DNA of 64,000 nucleotides from Galbitalea sp. SE-J8 (GCF_030345695.1 NZ_JAUASV010000003.1:124001-188000), one strand, 5' to 3'; shown: positions 42,932 to 52,146, numbered from the stretch's first letter. The notes: generated by a model from the sequence alone, not told the origin. A program made the numbers and translations.

Positions 42932-43996
42932 ATGGCCACCACCGCCGCCGCCGCCAGCAACCCCACCCTCGCCTGCCCCAAGCGGATGACGTACGGGCCG
43001 TGCGGCGGCGTCGGGTTCGGCGGCGAGTGCGAGGTGGCGCCGCATCCGTGCGCATTCGTCGAGCTGGACACCGTGCGCTGGCGCGGCATCGAGACGGATG
43101 CCGCCCCCGGCGCGAGCGACCCGGTGCCGGATCCGGTGCCATCCGTTCGCGCCGAGTGGATGCGCGCACGGCTCGCGGAGGGCGACGTCGTGGTCGCGGA
43201 TCTGCCGGCCCGCGCGCTCGACGCGGAGTCCCTCGCGCGCTGCGCGGGCATCCTCGCCGGGTCCGTCGACGCGGTGCTCGCGGGCGACGCCGCGGCCGCC
43301 CGCGTGCAGTTCTCGCCGAGCCTGCGCGCACAGCTGCTGCGGGCCGCCGGCATCGACGTCTGGACGGGGCTCAACTGCCGCGACCGCAACCGGGTCGCGC
43401 TCGAGGGCGAGCTCGCCGGGCTCGCGAGCGTCGCCGTCGCGGGCGTGCACTGCGTCACCGGGGACCACACCCGCACCGGCGAGCGTCCGGATGCGGTGCC
43501 CGTCTTCGACCTGGACTCGACCGAGCTCGCGTCCCTCGCCCGGTCCGCGGGCCACCTCGTGAGCGTCGCCGAGGCCCCCGCGACGCCGCCGGTGGAGCGC
43601 CGGCCGGCCCGACTGCTCGAGAAGGCCCGCGCCGGCGCAGAGGTGTGCTTCGTGAACCACGCGGGTGGCGCCGGCCCGGTGCGGGACTTCGTCGCCGCGG
43701 CCCAGGACCTCGGCGCCGACCTCGCGTATCTGCCGTGCATCCCGATCGTCGTCGATCGGGGGAGCGCGGAGCTGCTGCGCACGTTCACGACGCTCGTGCT
43801 GCCGTCCGGCTATCTCGACCGCATCCTGTCGGCCGCCGATCCGTTCGCGGAGGGCATCGCCGCCGCGATCGACCTGAGCCGGGAGATGCTCGCGATCGAC
43901 GGCGTCGCGGGCGTCAACCTCTCGGGCGGCGCCGCCCCCGGCCGCGAGGAGTGGTTCGCCCAAGCGCTCGCGACGATCGGATCGGCGCTGCGATGA
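42932..43996 (+). CDS. Methylenetetrahydrofolate-reductase-like protein with N-terminal Cys-rich MTHFR_C motif
   Basis: 354 residues from ATG 42932 (an in-frame GTG at 42917 is possible). The N-terminus ACPKRMTYGPCGGVGFGGECEVAPHPC is the Cys-rich motif of the MTHFR C-terminal-domain family (PF12225). The rest looks like the MTHFR TIM-barrel in reduced form: VWTGLNCRDRNRVALEGELAGL, AGVHCVTGDHTRTG, and ADLAYLPCIPIV. It may act in C1-folate metabolism or demethylation; a reductase role is not certain. ATGA overlap with the methyltransferase gene. The left flank is the CRISPR leader. Confidence 0.75.
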   Translation: MATTAAAASNPTLACPKRMTYGPCGGVGFGGECEVAPHPCAFVELDTVRWRGIETDAAPGASDPVPDPVPSVRAEWMRARLAEGDVVVADLPARALDAESLARCAGILAGSVDAVLAGDAAAARVQFSPSLRAQLLRAAGIDVWTGLNCRDRNRVALEGELAGLASVAVAGVHCVTGDHTRTGERPDAVPVFDLDSTELASLARSAGHLVSVAEAPATPPVERRPARLLEKARAGAEVCFVNHAGGAGPVRDFVAAAQDLGADLAYLPCIPIVVDRGSAELLRTFTTLVLPSGYLDRILSAADPFAEGIAAAIDLSREMLAIDGVAGVNLSGGAAPGREEWFAQALATIGSALR

Positions 43997-44634
43997 GCGA
44001 GCACGGGCACGGGCACGATGTCCCGGCCGACACGGCCAGCGCGCAGGGCACCGACACCGCCGCCGCATGGGACGCGCGCTACCGCGACGCGCGCTCCGCC
44101 GGCGGCACGATCTGGTCGCGGTCGCCGAACGCCTGGGTCGAGGCGACGCTCGCTGACCTGCCACCCGGACGGGCGCTCGACCTCGGCGCGGGCGAGGGCC
44201 GCAACGCGCTCTGGCTCGCCGCGCGCGGCTGGCGCGTGACGGCGGTCGACTATGCGGAGCAGGGCGTCGCGACCGGCCGGTCCCGGGCCGAGTCGGAGGG
44301 GCTCGAGCTCGAGTGGGTCGTCGCGGACCTGCGCGAGTGGCGCACGGACGCGCGGTTCGACCTCGTGCTGCTCTCGTTCGTGCACATCGGCGCGGAGGCG
44401 CTCGCCACGGTCGTGCGCGCCGCGCCGCTCGCCCCCGGCGGCACGCTCGCGATCATCGGACACGACCGCACGAACACGGTCGGCGGCCCGCCGGACCGGA
44501 CGATCCTGCTCGACCCGGACGAGCTGACGGATGCCGCGGCCGCTCTCGAGATCGTCACCGTCGGGCGCGTGGAGCGCCCGACCCCCGAGGGCGTCGCGCT
44601 CGACACGGTGCTCGTCGCGCGAGCGCCGGCCTGA
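43993..44634 (+). CDS. Class I SAM-dependent methyltransferase
   Basis: 213 residues from ATG 43993 (ATGA overlap). A His/Gly start (SEHGHGHD), then WDARYRDARSAGGTIWSRSPNAWVEATLADLPPGRALDLGAGEGRNALWLAARGW with SAM motif I, ADLREW (motif II/III region) and LVLLSFVHI. Resembles Tellurite-resistance/TehB-like and other small methyltransferases. Coupled to the MTHFR-like gene, so both may handle methyl groups of one substrate. Confidence 0.82.
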   Translation: MSEHGHGHDVPADTASAQGTDTAAAWDARYRDARSAGGTIWSRSPNAWVEATLADLPPGRALDLGAGEGRNALWLAARGWRVTAVDYAEQGVATGRSRAESEGLELEWVVADLREWRTDARFDLVLLSFVHIGAEALATVVRAAPLAPGGTLAIIGHDRTNTVGGPPDRTILLDPDELTDAAAALEIVTVGRVERPTPEGVALDTVLVARAPA

Positions 44635-44684
44635 CGCCGACCCGGCTGGTCGGGGAGGGGCACCTCCGGTGACCAGCGGGCGGG

Positions 44685-44974
44685 TATCCGGTGGTCGAGG
44701 AGTCCGGGAGCGGAGCGAGTTGACGTCTCGAGACCAGGGCGTGTGTGGTGGGGGTGTGGTGATCTCGAGACGCGAGCGACTTCGTCGCGCGCTCCTCGAC
44801 CAGCCGGCGGCGGGCCGGGCGGCGGGGGGTATCCGGTGGTCGAGGAGTCCGGGAGCGGAGCGAGTTGACGTCTCGAGACCAGGGCGTGTGTGGTGGGGGT
44901 GTGGTGGTCTCGAGACGCGAGCGACTTCGTCGCGCGCTCCTCGACCAGCGGGGCGGCGGGCCGGGCGGCGGGGC
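44685..44974. repeat. 145-bp tandem duplication built of dispersed repeats
   Basis: Units at 44685-44829 and 44830-44974 are nearly identical. Each holds one repeat of each orientation (CGGTGGTCGAGGAGTCCGGG ... GTCTCGAGACC and TCTCGAGACGCGAGCGACTT ... CTCGACCAGC) with a GTGTGTGGTGGGGGTGTGG spacer. The whole 355-bp gap 44635-44989 between convergent genes consists of this block plus GC-rich flanks. Confidence 0.93.
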
Positions 44975-44989
44975 GGCGCGGCGCGGCGC

Positions 44990-45571
44990 TCAGCCCGCGA
45001 GGAGGTGGCGCTCCCAGACCCCGTCGACGAGGCGGTACTCGGTGCGCTGCGAGGCCGTGTCGGGGTCCGAGCGCCAGAACGTGAGGCGCGTCGGCCGCAC
45101 GATGAACCCCGCCCAGGTCGGCGACGGCCCGATCTCGTCGAGGTCGTGCTCGGCGGCGAACGCCGTCCACCGGGCGACGCGCTCCTCGTGCGGCAGCTGC
45201 GCGAACTCGAGCGAGTTCTGCCAGGCGAGCTGCTTGAGGTAGGGCGAGCGCTTCGCGTACGCCGCCGCCCACTGCTCGTGCGTCGCCGGCGACGCCGCGC
45301 CCTGGATCGTGAGCTGCCAGGTGAACCCGGGCCACAGGATCACGATCGCGATGCGCGGGTCGGCCGCGAGGTGCGCGACCTTGCGGCTCGCGGCATCCGT
45401 GTTGAAGGCGAAGCCCTCGTCGTCGAACGACGTCAGCAGCACCGTGCGGATGTCGGGCGCCCCGGTCTCGTCCACGGTCGCGATCTGGATCTGCGGCCGG
45501 TCGATCGCGTCGTTCGGCGGCAGCCACTCGGTGAGCGTCGACCAGAACGGCGCCGCGGTCAGGCCGCTCAC
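44990..45571 (-). CDS. Pyridoxamine 5'-phosphate oxidase-family (FMN-binding) protein
   Basis: 193 residues from GTG 45571, a 4-bp overlap with the creatininase-like gene upstream. PNPOx split-barrel: PQIQIATVDETGAPDIRTVLLTSFDDEGFAFNTDAASRKV, AIVILWPGFTWQLTIQGAA, and the C-terminal TFWRSDPDTASQRTEYRL with the conserved W and R residues of PNPOx. May oxidise pyridoxamine phosphate or another amine, or be an F420/FMN-linked reductase. Last gene of an operon including an FAD oxidase and a creatininase-family amidohydrolase, so possibly part of the same catabolic route. Confidence 0.8.
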   Translation of the reverse strand: MSGLTAAPFWSTLTEWLPPNDAIDRPQIQIATVDETGAPDIRTVLLTSFDDEGFAFNTDAASRKVAHLAADPRIAIVILWPGFTWQLTIQGAASPATHEQWAAAYAKRSPYLKQLAWQNSLEFAQLPHEERVARWTAFAAEHDLDEIGPSPTWAGFIVRPTRLTFWRSDPDTASQRTEYRLVDGVWERHLLAG

Positions 45572-46413
45572 CGCGCGCCGCCCGCGTCGTCGAGGAGCGC
45601 GGCCTCGATGGGCGCCGGACCGTCCGGCCGGTGCCGGAATCGCGCGATCTCGCCGAGTGCCGCGACGCCGTGCGCGACGGCCCGCTCGTGCACGACCGCG
45701 CCGTGCTCGGCGGAGGCGAAGCGCGCGTCGCCGATGACGCCGGCGTCGTCGAAGTCGTTCGACAGCCAGCCGAACTGCACGGGCCCGCCGTTGAACCGCA
45801 CGAGCTCCAGATCGGCGAGGTGGTCGGGCACCCAGCGGTCGGCCTTCGACAGGTCGACGAGGTCGGGCCGCAGGTACGCGACGAGCGAGGTCTCCTCGTG
45901 CCCGCCGTGGATGCCGAAGCCCCGCTCGTCGAGCCCGCCCGGCTCGTCGACGGCGGCCTTGATCGACACCCCCATGAGGAAGGTGCGCAGGCCCGTGCGC
46001 TTGCGGATCTCGCGCAGCGCGACCTGCAGCAGCGCGAGGTTGCCGCCGTGGCCGTTGTAGATCACGAGCGTGCGGGCCGGGGTCGCGGCGACCGCGTCGC
46101 CGAGCTCGACGACCTCCCGCATGAGCGTCTCCCACGACACCCACATCGTGCCCGGCGCCCAGAAGTGCTCGTCGGACTTGCCGTACGCGATCGCCGGCAG
46201 CCGCCACACGTCGAGACCGGCCTCGACGGCCGCGGCCACCACATCCGTCGACACCAGGTCGGCCATGAGCCAGTCGGTCGACAGCGGCAGGTGCGGTCCG
46301 TGGTGCTCGATCGCGCCGATCGGCAGCACCACGATCGATCCGGAGGAGAGGGCGGATGCCAGTGCGGGCCCGGGCAGGTGCGCGAGCTCGCGGGTGGGCG
46401 GCGTGCCGGTCAC
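45568..46413 (-). CDS. Creatininase-family amidohydrolase
   Basis: 281 residues from GTG 46413. Metal-binding residues of the creatininase fold: VVLPIGAIEHHGPHLPLSTDWLMAD (Glu and His), LVIYNGHGGNLALLQVAL (GHGGN) and GIHGGHEETSLVAYLRP (HGGHEE). Family members cut cyclic or linear amides (creatinine, formamidopyrimidine intermediates, mycofactocin precursor). Overlaps both neighbours by 4 bp, so it is strictly coupled to the FAD oxidase. Confidence 0.88.
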   Translation of the reverse strand: MTGTPPTRELAHLPGPALASALSSGSIVVLPIGAIEHHGPHLPLSTDWLMADLVSTDVVAAAVEAGLDVWRLPAIAYGKSDEHFWAPGTMWVSWETLMREVVELGDAVAATPARTLVIYNGHGGNLALLQVALREIRKRTGLRTFLMGVSIKAAVDEPGGLDERGFGIHGGHEETSLVAYLRPDLVDLSKADRWVPDHLADLELVRFNGGPVQFGWLSNDFDDAGVIGDARFASAEHGAVVHERAVAHGVAALGEIARFRHRPDGPAPIEAALLDDAGGAR

Positions 46414-47735
46414 GAGACCTTCCCTCCCGTCACGACGGTCGGCGGCACGAGCTTGCCCGGGTTGAGCAGCCCGTCGGGGTCCGTGCGCGTGGCGAGCTCG
46501 CGCGTGCGATCCGGGTGGAAGTCGACGAACCACTGGTGCGGGTTGTGGAAGCCCACGCCGAGCGCGAGGAGCTTGTCGAAGCCGGCGTAGACCTCGTCCT
46601 CGCTCACGTACTCGCCGGCGAGCATTCCGATCGGGCGGCCGTGCTGGCTCTCGATGTGCAGCATCCCGCCGGGGTAGACGGCCTGCACGTCGTCGATGCG
46701 CGTGACGAGCGCGTCGCCCGACACCTCGACGTGGAAGTACGTGTCGGGGTACGCCTTCTGCAGCCACTCGATCGGGTGGTTGTAGCTCACCATCGAGATC
46801 TTCATCGTCTCGATGGGGCCCTCGGTGACGTCCTCCACCCGACCGCCGACCGACTCGACGAGCCGGGTGGCCTCGTCGAGGGTCGCGACGTCGAGGATCG
46901 CCCGCAGGCTCGCGCGGCCGTCGGCGAGACCCGGCACGCGCGGCAGCGCATCGGAGAGGATCGGGTTGTCGGCGCTCGTCAGGCGCGGCGTCGGCTCGAG
47001 CAGCGCGAACGGGTGGATGAGCGCGAGAGCGTCCTCGAACCGGTCGAAGCTCGCGTAGAAGCCGCGCCAGTCCTGCAGCGGCTCGAGCCGGACCGTGGCG
47101 CGGGCGATGATGCCCGCGGTGCCGTAGGTGTGCACGTAGGGCTGGGCGTCCTCGCCCTCGACGTGCACGAGCTCGCCGCCGCTCGCCGGGTGGGCCACGT
47201 CGAGCGCGAGCACGAAGCCGTCGGAGTTGGACGCGTGCCGGATGCTGCCGGTTCCGCCCGATCCGCCGGACAGGAACCCGCCGAGGGTCGAGTTCGCGGT
47301 CGACGGGTACATCAGCAGCTGCTGGCCGGTCGCGATCGCGGCCTGCTCGAGCGCCGCCATCGGCGCTCCCGCGTCGGCGACGAGGTAGCCGTCGCCGACC
47401 TCGACGATCGCGCGGGCGCGGCTCGTGTCGAGCACGAGACCGCCCGCGAACGGGATCGCCTGCCCGTAGTTGCCGGTGCCCTTGCCGCGGGGCGTGATCG
47501 GCACCCCGTGCCGAACGGATGCCGCGACCGTCGCGGCGATCGCGGCGGCATCCGTCGGCCAGGCCACGAGGTCGGCGTGTCCGAGGGGCAGCTTCTCGCT
47601 GATCACCGGGGAGAGGTAGGCGCCGTCGACGGAGGCGCGGTCGAGCGCGCGGTCCTCGCGGCTGACGCTCTTCTCGCCGAGCAGCTCGATGAGCTCGGCG
47701 TGCAGGCCGTCGATGTCGGGGGAGTTCTGGGGCAT
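46410..47735 (-). CDS. FAD-binding oxidoreductase (PCMH/VAO type)
   Basis: 441 residues. FAD-binding PCMH domain: VAWPTDAAAIAATVAASVRHGVPITPRGKGTGNYGQAIPF, DAGAPMAALEQAA, STANSTLGGFLSGGSGGTGSIRHAS, with no bicovalent Cys seen. The C-terminal half (WLQKAYPDTYFHVEV..., HNPHQWFVDF) is long. Like D-lactate/6-hydroxynicotine-type oxidases that take alcohol or amine hydrogens to oxygen or another acceptor. First gene after a hairpin downstream of the ABC substrate-binding gene; coupled to the creatininase gene. Confidence 0.85.
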   Translation of the reverse strand: MPQNSPDIDGLHAELIELLGEKSVSREDRALDRASVDGAYLSPVISEKLPLGHADLVAWPTDAAAIAATVAASVRHGVPITPRGKGTGNYGQAIPFAGGLVLDTSRARAIVEVGDGYLVADAGAPMAALEQAAIATGQQLLMYPSTANSTLGGFLSGGSGGTGSIRHASNSDGFVLALDVAHPASGGELVHVEGEDAQPYVHTYGTAGIIARATVRLEPLQDWRGFYASFDRFEDALALIHPFALLEPTPRLTSADNPILSDALPRVPGLADGRASLRAILDVATLDEATRLVESVGGRVEDVTEGPIETMKISMVSYNHPIEWLQKAYPDTYFHVEVSGDALVTRIDDVQAVYPGGMLHIESQHGRPIGMLAGEYVSEDEVYAGFDKLLALGVGFHNPHQWFVDFHPDRTRELATRTDPDGLLNPGKLVPPTVVTGGKVS

Positions 47736-47754
47736 TCGTGGTGCTTTCGGTGGG

Positions 47755-47812
47755 CTGAGTGGTCCCCATGGGGACGAGTGGGGCGGCGAGTGGTCCCCGT
47801 GGGGACCACTCG
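47755..47812. terminator. Pair of intra-operon hairpins
   Basis: GTGGTCCCC/GGGGACCAC-type palindromes in tandem. The strong one has arms 47787-47798 and 47801-47812 (12 bp each, CGAGTGGTCCCC); the first copy around 47762-47774 is shorter (GTCCCC/GGGGAC). They lie between the substrate-binding protein gene and the FAD oxidase gene on the minus strand, where they could stop part of the transcripts or protect the upstream mRNA. Confidence 0.6.
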
Positions 47813-47827
47813 CCGGCCCGGGGGGCG

Positions 47828-49018
47828 TCAGAATCCGATCGACGTGTCGATGAACTCGTTGGTGGCGATGTCCTTGACGGTCAGACCGGACTTCGGCGGC
47901 GTGCCCTGCTCGGTGAAGATCGGCGTGGTGTCGTCGATCACCTTCTGCACGCGCTCGTCGGTCATGTCACCCATGTAGTCGTTGTCGCCGTTGCCGACGA
48001 GTCCGACGCTCTTCATGGTGTCGACCGAGTAGTCGGCCTCGCCCTGGTCGTAGATCCAGCCGTTGTCGTACTGCTTGACGAGGTCGAGGATGAGCGCGTT
48101 GGCCTTGGTCGGGTCCTTGAAGTAGTCGACCTCCGCCTGCTGCAGCACGGGCACGAGCTCCTTGAGGCACGGCGTGAGCTTCTCCAGGTCGGCCGAGCGC
48201 ACCGACATCGCCGAGGCGTAGATCGGGTAGCCGGTGTCGTTGACGAGCTGGTACTTCACGTCGAAGGACGCTCCGTCGAGCGAGTTCTTGTAGAGGTAGG
48301 GCTCGGCCGAGGCGAAGCCCTGCTGCGCGTCCTTGCCCTTGTTCGCGACGAAGTTCGCCGGCGTGCCGTCGTAGCTGCCGTCGGTGACCTTCTCGTCGAG
48401 CACGCCCGCGCCGATGAGGTACGACATGTAGGCGGATCCGCCGAAGTAGCGGATGACGCCGCCCGAGCTCTCGAGCGCGGTGCCGAGCGACTTGATGTCG
48501 GTCACGTCGGGGTAGGTCTTCGGGTCCCACATGATCATGATCGGGCTCTTGTCGAGCGGCGCGAACACGGCCGTGGTCGGGAACTGGTCCGACAGCTGCA
48601 CGGCCTCGTCCGTCGTGACGTAGCCGAGCGTGATCGAGGTGTCGGCGTACATCTGGCTCGTGACCGTCTGGTAGCCGATCGCCGGTCCGCCCGAGCGGAT
48701 CTCGACGTTCACGCCCGTGGGCTTGCCGCCGGACATGAGCGGGCCCGAGACGGTCGCGTTCGCGGCGTCGACCGTGTAGTCGTCGCCGAGCAGCTCGTAG
48801 AGGTGGCCGTGCTCCGACTCCGGGTTCCAGTCGGTCTGGATGACGACGTTCGCCGGGCAGACGCTCGACAGGTCGACGCCGTCGGCCGCCGCGCTCGGGG
48901 CGCTGCTCCCGCCGTCGGCGCCCGTGGTGTCGACGGCGTTACAGGCCGCGAGGGCCAGGGTGGCCACGAGGGTGAGGCCGATGGCGGCCGCCCCCCGTGC
49001 TGCTGTGCGTGTGCGCAT
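47828..49018 (-). CDS. ABC transporter substrate-binding lipoprotein (NMT1/THI5-like)
   Basis: 396 residues from ATG 49018. Lipoprotein signal GLTLVATLALAACNAVD, then an Ala/Ser/Gly linker. The fold is that of NMT1/SsuA-type binding proteins (VVIQTDWNPESEHGHLYELLGDDY; APLDKSPIMIMWDPKTYPDV; YPIYASAMSVRSADLEKLTPCLKELVPVLQQAEVDY). Such proteins bind thiamine pyrimidines, sulfonates or aromatic heterocycles. It is followed upstream in the operon by permease and ATPase genes. Given the deaminase neighbours, a pyrimidine- or purine-like ligand is a fair guess, not proven. Confidence 0.87.
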   Translation of the reverse strand: MRTRTAARGAAAIGLTLVATLALAACNAVDTTGADGGSSAPSAAADGVDLSSVCPANVVIQTDWNPESEHGHLYELLGDDYTVDAANATVSGPLMSGGKPTGVNVEIRSGGPAIGYQTVTSQMYADTSITLGYVTTDEAVQLSDQFPTTAVFAPLDKSPIMIMWDPKTYPDVTDIKSLGTALESSGGVIRYFGGSAYMSYLIGAGVLDEKVTDGSYDGTPANFVANKGKDAQQGFASAEPYLYKNSLDGASFDVKYQLVNDTGYPIYASAMSVRSADLEKLTPCLKELVPVLQQAEVDYFKDPTKANALILDLVKQYDNGWIYDQGEADYSVDTMKSVGLVGNGDNDYMGDMTDERVQKVIDDTTPIFTEQGTPPKSGLTVKDIATNEFIDTSIGF

Positions 49019-49134
49019 GGTGCTCCTTGGGTCGAAAGGTGATGCGTGCGGGATGGGTGATGCGGGGTGGTGCTGTGGTGCAGTGGCGACGGATGCGGCA
49101 TCCGTCCCCGGTTCGGCCCGGCGCCGGTGCGGCG

Positions 49135-49998
49135 TCAGCCGAAGTCGTACCAGCGGCCGATCGCGAGGCGACCGAGCAGGCCGAAGAGCAGGAACACGAC
49201 GACGCCGAGCAGCGACGCGGTGAGGATGGCGGCGTACAGGTCGGCGGACTGCAGCCGCGACGCGTAGTTGTAGATGAGCACGCCGATGCCGGGGTCGCCG
49301 CGCTTGAAGAACTGGTCGCCGACGATCGCGCCGATCACGGAGAGCCCGGCCGCGTTGCGCAGGCCGACGAAGATGAGCGGCAGCGCCGACGGGAACTGCA
49401 GCTTGATGAGGCGCGTGAGCCGCGACGCGCCCTGCAGCTGGAACAGCTCGCGCTGCCCGCGCTCGGCCGACTGCAGGCCGAAGAGCGTGTTCGACACCAT
49501 CGGGAACAGCGAGATCATCACCGTGACGACGATGCGCGCGGGGGTGTTGTAGCCGATCGAGATGCCGATGAGCGGCACGAGCGCGAGGATCGGGATGCAC
49601 TGCAGGATCACCGCGTACGGGTACAGCGAGCGCTCGAGCCACTTCGCCTGCGACATGAGCACGGCCCACACGACGCCGATGACGATCGCGATCGCGAGGC
49701 CGATGAGCATCACCTGGATGGTGTTGAGCGTGTACGCGAAGATCTCCAGCCGGCGGGCCGGGTCGAGGAACCAGTGCTCGAACACGAGGTGCGGGTAGGG
49801 CAGGACGAACGACCGGCCCTGGGCGTCGAACATCGCCGCGCCCGCGTACCAGAGCGCGATGATGAGCACGAGCACACCGAGCGGCGGCAGGACGACGCGG
49901 GCGCGCGTGAAGCTCGCGCGCGCCCGCGCCATCCGTGCGTTCGCGATCGCGACGCTCTCGCTGCCGGTCGGCACCTGGACCGCTCCGAGCTCGGCCAT
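49135..49998 (-). CDS. ABC transporter permease (SsuC/TauC type)
   Basis: 287 residues. Six predicted membrane helices (RARVVLPPLGVLVLIIALWYAG; NTIQVMLIGLAIAIVIGVVWAVL and others). The EAA-type loop lies in SAERGQRELFQLQGASRLTRLIKLQFPSALPLIFVGLR. Matches permeases that serve NMT1/SsuA-type importers. Start overlaps the ATPase stop by 1 bp. Confidence 0.92.
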   Translation of the reverse strand: MAELGAVQVPTGSESVAIANARMARARASFTRARVVLPPLGVLVLIIALWYAGAAMFDAQGRSFVLPYPHLVFEHWFLDPARRLEIFAYTLNTIQVMLIGLAIAIVIGVVWAVLMSQAKWLERSLYPYAVILQCIPILALVPLIGISIGYNTPARIVVTVMISLFPMVSNTLFGLQSAERGQRELFQLQGASRLTRLIKLQFPSALPLIFVGLRNAAGLSVIGAIVGDQFFKRGDPGIGVLIYNYASRLQSADLYAAILTASLLGVVVFLLFGLLGRLAIGRWYDFG

Positions 49999-50780
49999 CA
50001 GCGGTGTCCTTCCTTGAGCGCGTGGGAGACCTCGCCGACGAGCTCGCCGAACTCGGCGGTGAAACGGATGTCGGGGTCGCGTGGCATCGGGAACGGCACG
50101 TCGAACGCGCGGACGATCGATCCGGGCCGGCCGGACATCACGATGACCTTCGTGGAGAGGTACACCGCCTCGCTCACCGAGTGGGTGATGAACAGCCCGG
50201 CGAACTGCTTCTCGACGAACAGCCGCAGCAGCTCGTCGTTGAGGCGCTCGCGGGTGATCTCGTCGAGGGCGCCGAACGGCTCGTCGAACAGGAACAGCTC
50301 GGGGTCGAGCGTGAGCGAGCGGGCGAGCGAGGTGCGCATCCGCATGCCGCCGGAGAGCTGCTTGGGCAGGCTCTTCTCGAAGCCGGTGAGGCCGACGAGG
50401 TCGATCGCCTCCTGCGCCTTCGCGGCCCGCGCGGCCTTCGGCGTCTTGTGCAGCTCGGCGAGCAGCTCGACGTTGGCGCGCACGCTGCGCCACGGCAGCA
50501 GGGTCGCGTCCTGGAAGACGTAGCCGATGCGGTCGGTGGCGACCGAGGCGGTGCCATGCGACGCCGCCTCGAGTCCGGATGCGATGCGCAGCAGGGTCGA
50601 CTTGCCGCAGCCGGACGGTCCCACGACGGAGACGAACTCGCCGCGCTGCACGGTGAGGTCGACGCCGTGCAGCGCGACAGTCCCGTTCGGGAAGGTCATG
50701 GCGACGTCGCGGAAGTCGAGCAGGGTCGACGTCGGCGCGGGGCCGGGCGCGGTGCTGGGCGGCGGAGCGGTGATGGTCAT
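49998..50780 (-). CDS. ABC transporter ATP-binding protein (SsuB/TauB type)
   Basis: 260 residues from ATG 50780. Walker A GPSGCGKSTLL, Q-loop YVFQDATLLPWRSV, signature LSGGMRMRTSLARSL (variant of LSGGQ), Walker B LFLFDEPFGALDE and ITHSVSEAVYLS. Typical importer ATPase for sulfonate/nitrate/pyrimidine systems. Two bases downstream of the amidohydrolase stop, so the same operon. Confidence 0.93.
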   Translation of the reverse strand: MTITAPPPSTAPGPAPTSTLLDFRDVAMTFPNGTVALHGVDLTVQRGEFVSVVGPSGCGKSTLLRIASGLEAASHGTASVATDRIGYVFQDATLLPWRSVRANVELLAELHKTPKAARAAKAQEAIDLVGLTGFEKSLPKQLSGGMRMRTSLARSLTLDPELFLFDEPFGALDEITRERLNDELLRLFVEKQFAGLFITHSVSEAVYLSTKVIVMSGRPGSIVRAFDVPFPMPRDPDIRFTAEFGELVGEVSHALKEGHR

Positions 50781-50782
50781 GA

Positions 50783-52069
50783 TCAGCTCGCTTGTTCGAG
50801 GGGCACGGACGGGGGCAGGGACAGGGGTGCTGAGCGGCGGGCGGGCACGGCGGTCTCCGTCGTCGCGACGGTGCGGGAGACGAGGCGGCCGCGGTGGATG
50901 ACGAGCCGGCCCACGGGGCCGGAGGCGACGGCATCCGCGAGGCCGGTGGCGCGCACGGCGAGGAACTCGGCGGCCGAGCCGGGGGCGATGCGCGCGTCGG
51001 GCAGGCGCATGACGTCGCGCGCGCCGACGCTCACCGCGTCGTACGCCTCGGTGAGCGTGAGGTGCCCGGCGGTGATGAGCAGGGATGCCGTCTCGAGCGC
51101 GTCGGAGCGGCCGACCGGGTTGAACGGGTCGCGCACGTTGTCGGCCCCGGCGCCGACGCGCACGCCCGCGTCGAGCAGGGCGCGCAGCGCGGTGAGCCCG
51201 CGCGGGGTGGCGACCGGGTCGTCCCAGCCCTGCAGGTAGAGGTTCGTGATGGGCAGCGAGATGACGCCGAGGTCGCTCGCCGCCACCTCCGCGACGACCT
51301 CGGCGAGCTCGTCGAGCGGGAGCGTGCCGAGGCGCACGCAGTGCCCGGCGCTCGCGTTCCTCGACCAGCCGCGCACGAGGCGCGCGAACTCGACGATCGT
51401 GAGCGGGCCGTGCAGCGACTCGTCGGTGTGCAGGTCGGCGCCGACGTCGCGGCGCTCGGCGATCGCCACGAGCCGGCGCAGGTCGGCGAGCGGCTCGGGC
51501 GCGAGGTGCGGAGCGCCCCCGACGAGGTCGACGCCGAGGTCGAGCGCGCCCTCGACGACGGCGTCGGACGCCTCCGAGCTCGCGAGCGCGACGAGCTCGA
51601 GGTCGACGATGCCGGCGAGCCGCTCGCGCACGCCGACGAGTGCCCGCACGCCGCGCAGCGGGTCGCCCGTGCGCAGCAGGTCGACGTGCGAGCGGATGGC
51701 GGTCGTGCCGCGCTGCACCATCGCGAGCACCTGGGCCTCGGCCCGTTCGGCGATGGACTCCTCGGTCATGGTCGCCGTGTAGGCGACCCAGGACTCGATG
51801 GCCCGTTCGAGGTCGCCCATCGGCGGCTCGATGAGGTCCCAGCTGAGCGCCTTGTCGAGGTGCGCGTGCGGTTCGGCCGGGGCCGGCAGCAGCACAAAGC
51901 CGTCGAGGTCGAGGGTCGCGCCGGCGTCCGCCGCATCGGCCGTGTCGCCCGCGCCCCCCGCGGGCGACACGGCGCTGACGCGATCGCCGTCGAGCTCGAC
52001 GTCGACGAGCCGGCCGTCGGCGAGACGTGCCCCCGTGAGACGGGAGACGCGCAGTGGCAGAGCGGACAT
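50783..52069 (-). CDS. Cytosine-deaminase-like amidohydrolase
   Basis: 428 residues from ATG 52069 with a GGGAGG site; the longer frame to 52165 runs through the operator. Amidohydrolase superfamily, cytosine-deaminase branch: LLPAPAEPHAHLDKALSW (HxH plus Lys), HVDLLRTGDPL, DLHTDESLHGPLTIVEF (His and Asp-Glu), ASAGHCVRLG (His), GADNVRDPFNPVGRSD (Asp). Ligands are all present. Could deaminate a pyrimidine, creatinine or hydantoin-type compound brought in by the ABC importer encoded just after it. Confidence 0.87.
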   Translation of the reverse strand: MSALPLRVSRLTGARLADGRLVDVELDGDRVSAVSPAGGAGDTADAADAGATLDLDGFVLLPAPAEPHAHLDKALSWDLIEPPMGDLERAIESWVAYTATMTEESIAERAEAQVLAMVQRGTTAIRSHVDLLRTGDPLRGVRALVGVRERLAGIVDLELVALASSEASDAVVEGALDLGVDLVGGAPHLAPEPLADLRRLVAIAERRDVGADLHTDESLHGPLTIVEFARLVRGWSRNASAGHCVRLGTLPLDELAEVVAEVAASDLGVISLPITNLYLQGWDDPVATPRGLTALRALLDAGVRVGAGADNVRDPFNPVGRSDALETASLLITAGHLTLTEAYDAVSVGARDVMRLPDARIAPGSAAEFLAVRATGLADAVASGPVGRLVIHRGRLVSRTVATTETAVPARRSAPLSLPPSVPLEQAS

Positions 52070-52146
52070 GCGGCCTCCCTCGGTCTCGGGGACGGCATCC
52101 GCTGCGTCGGGGCGGCCGTCGGTTGCGCTCGGTTGAGCGATTCCAA

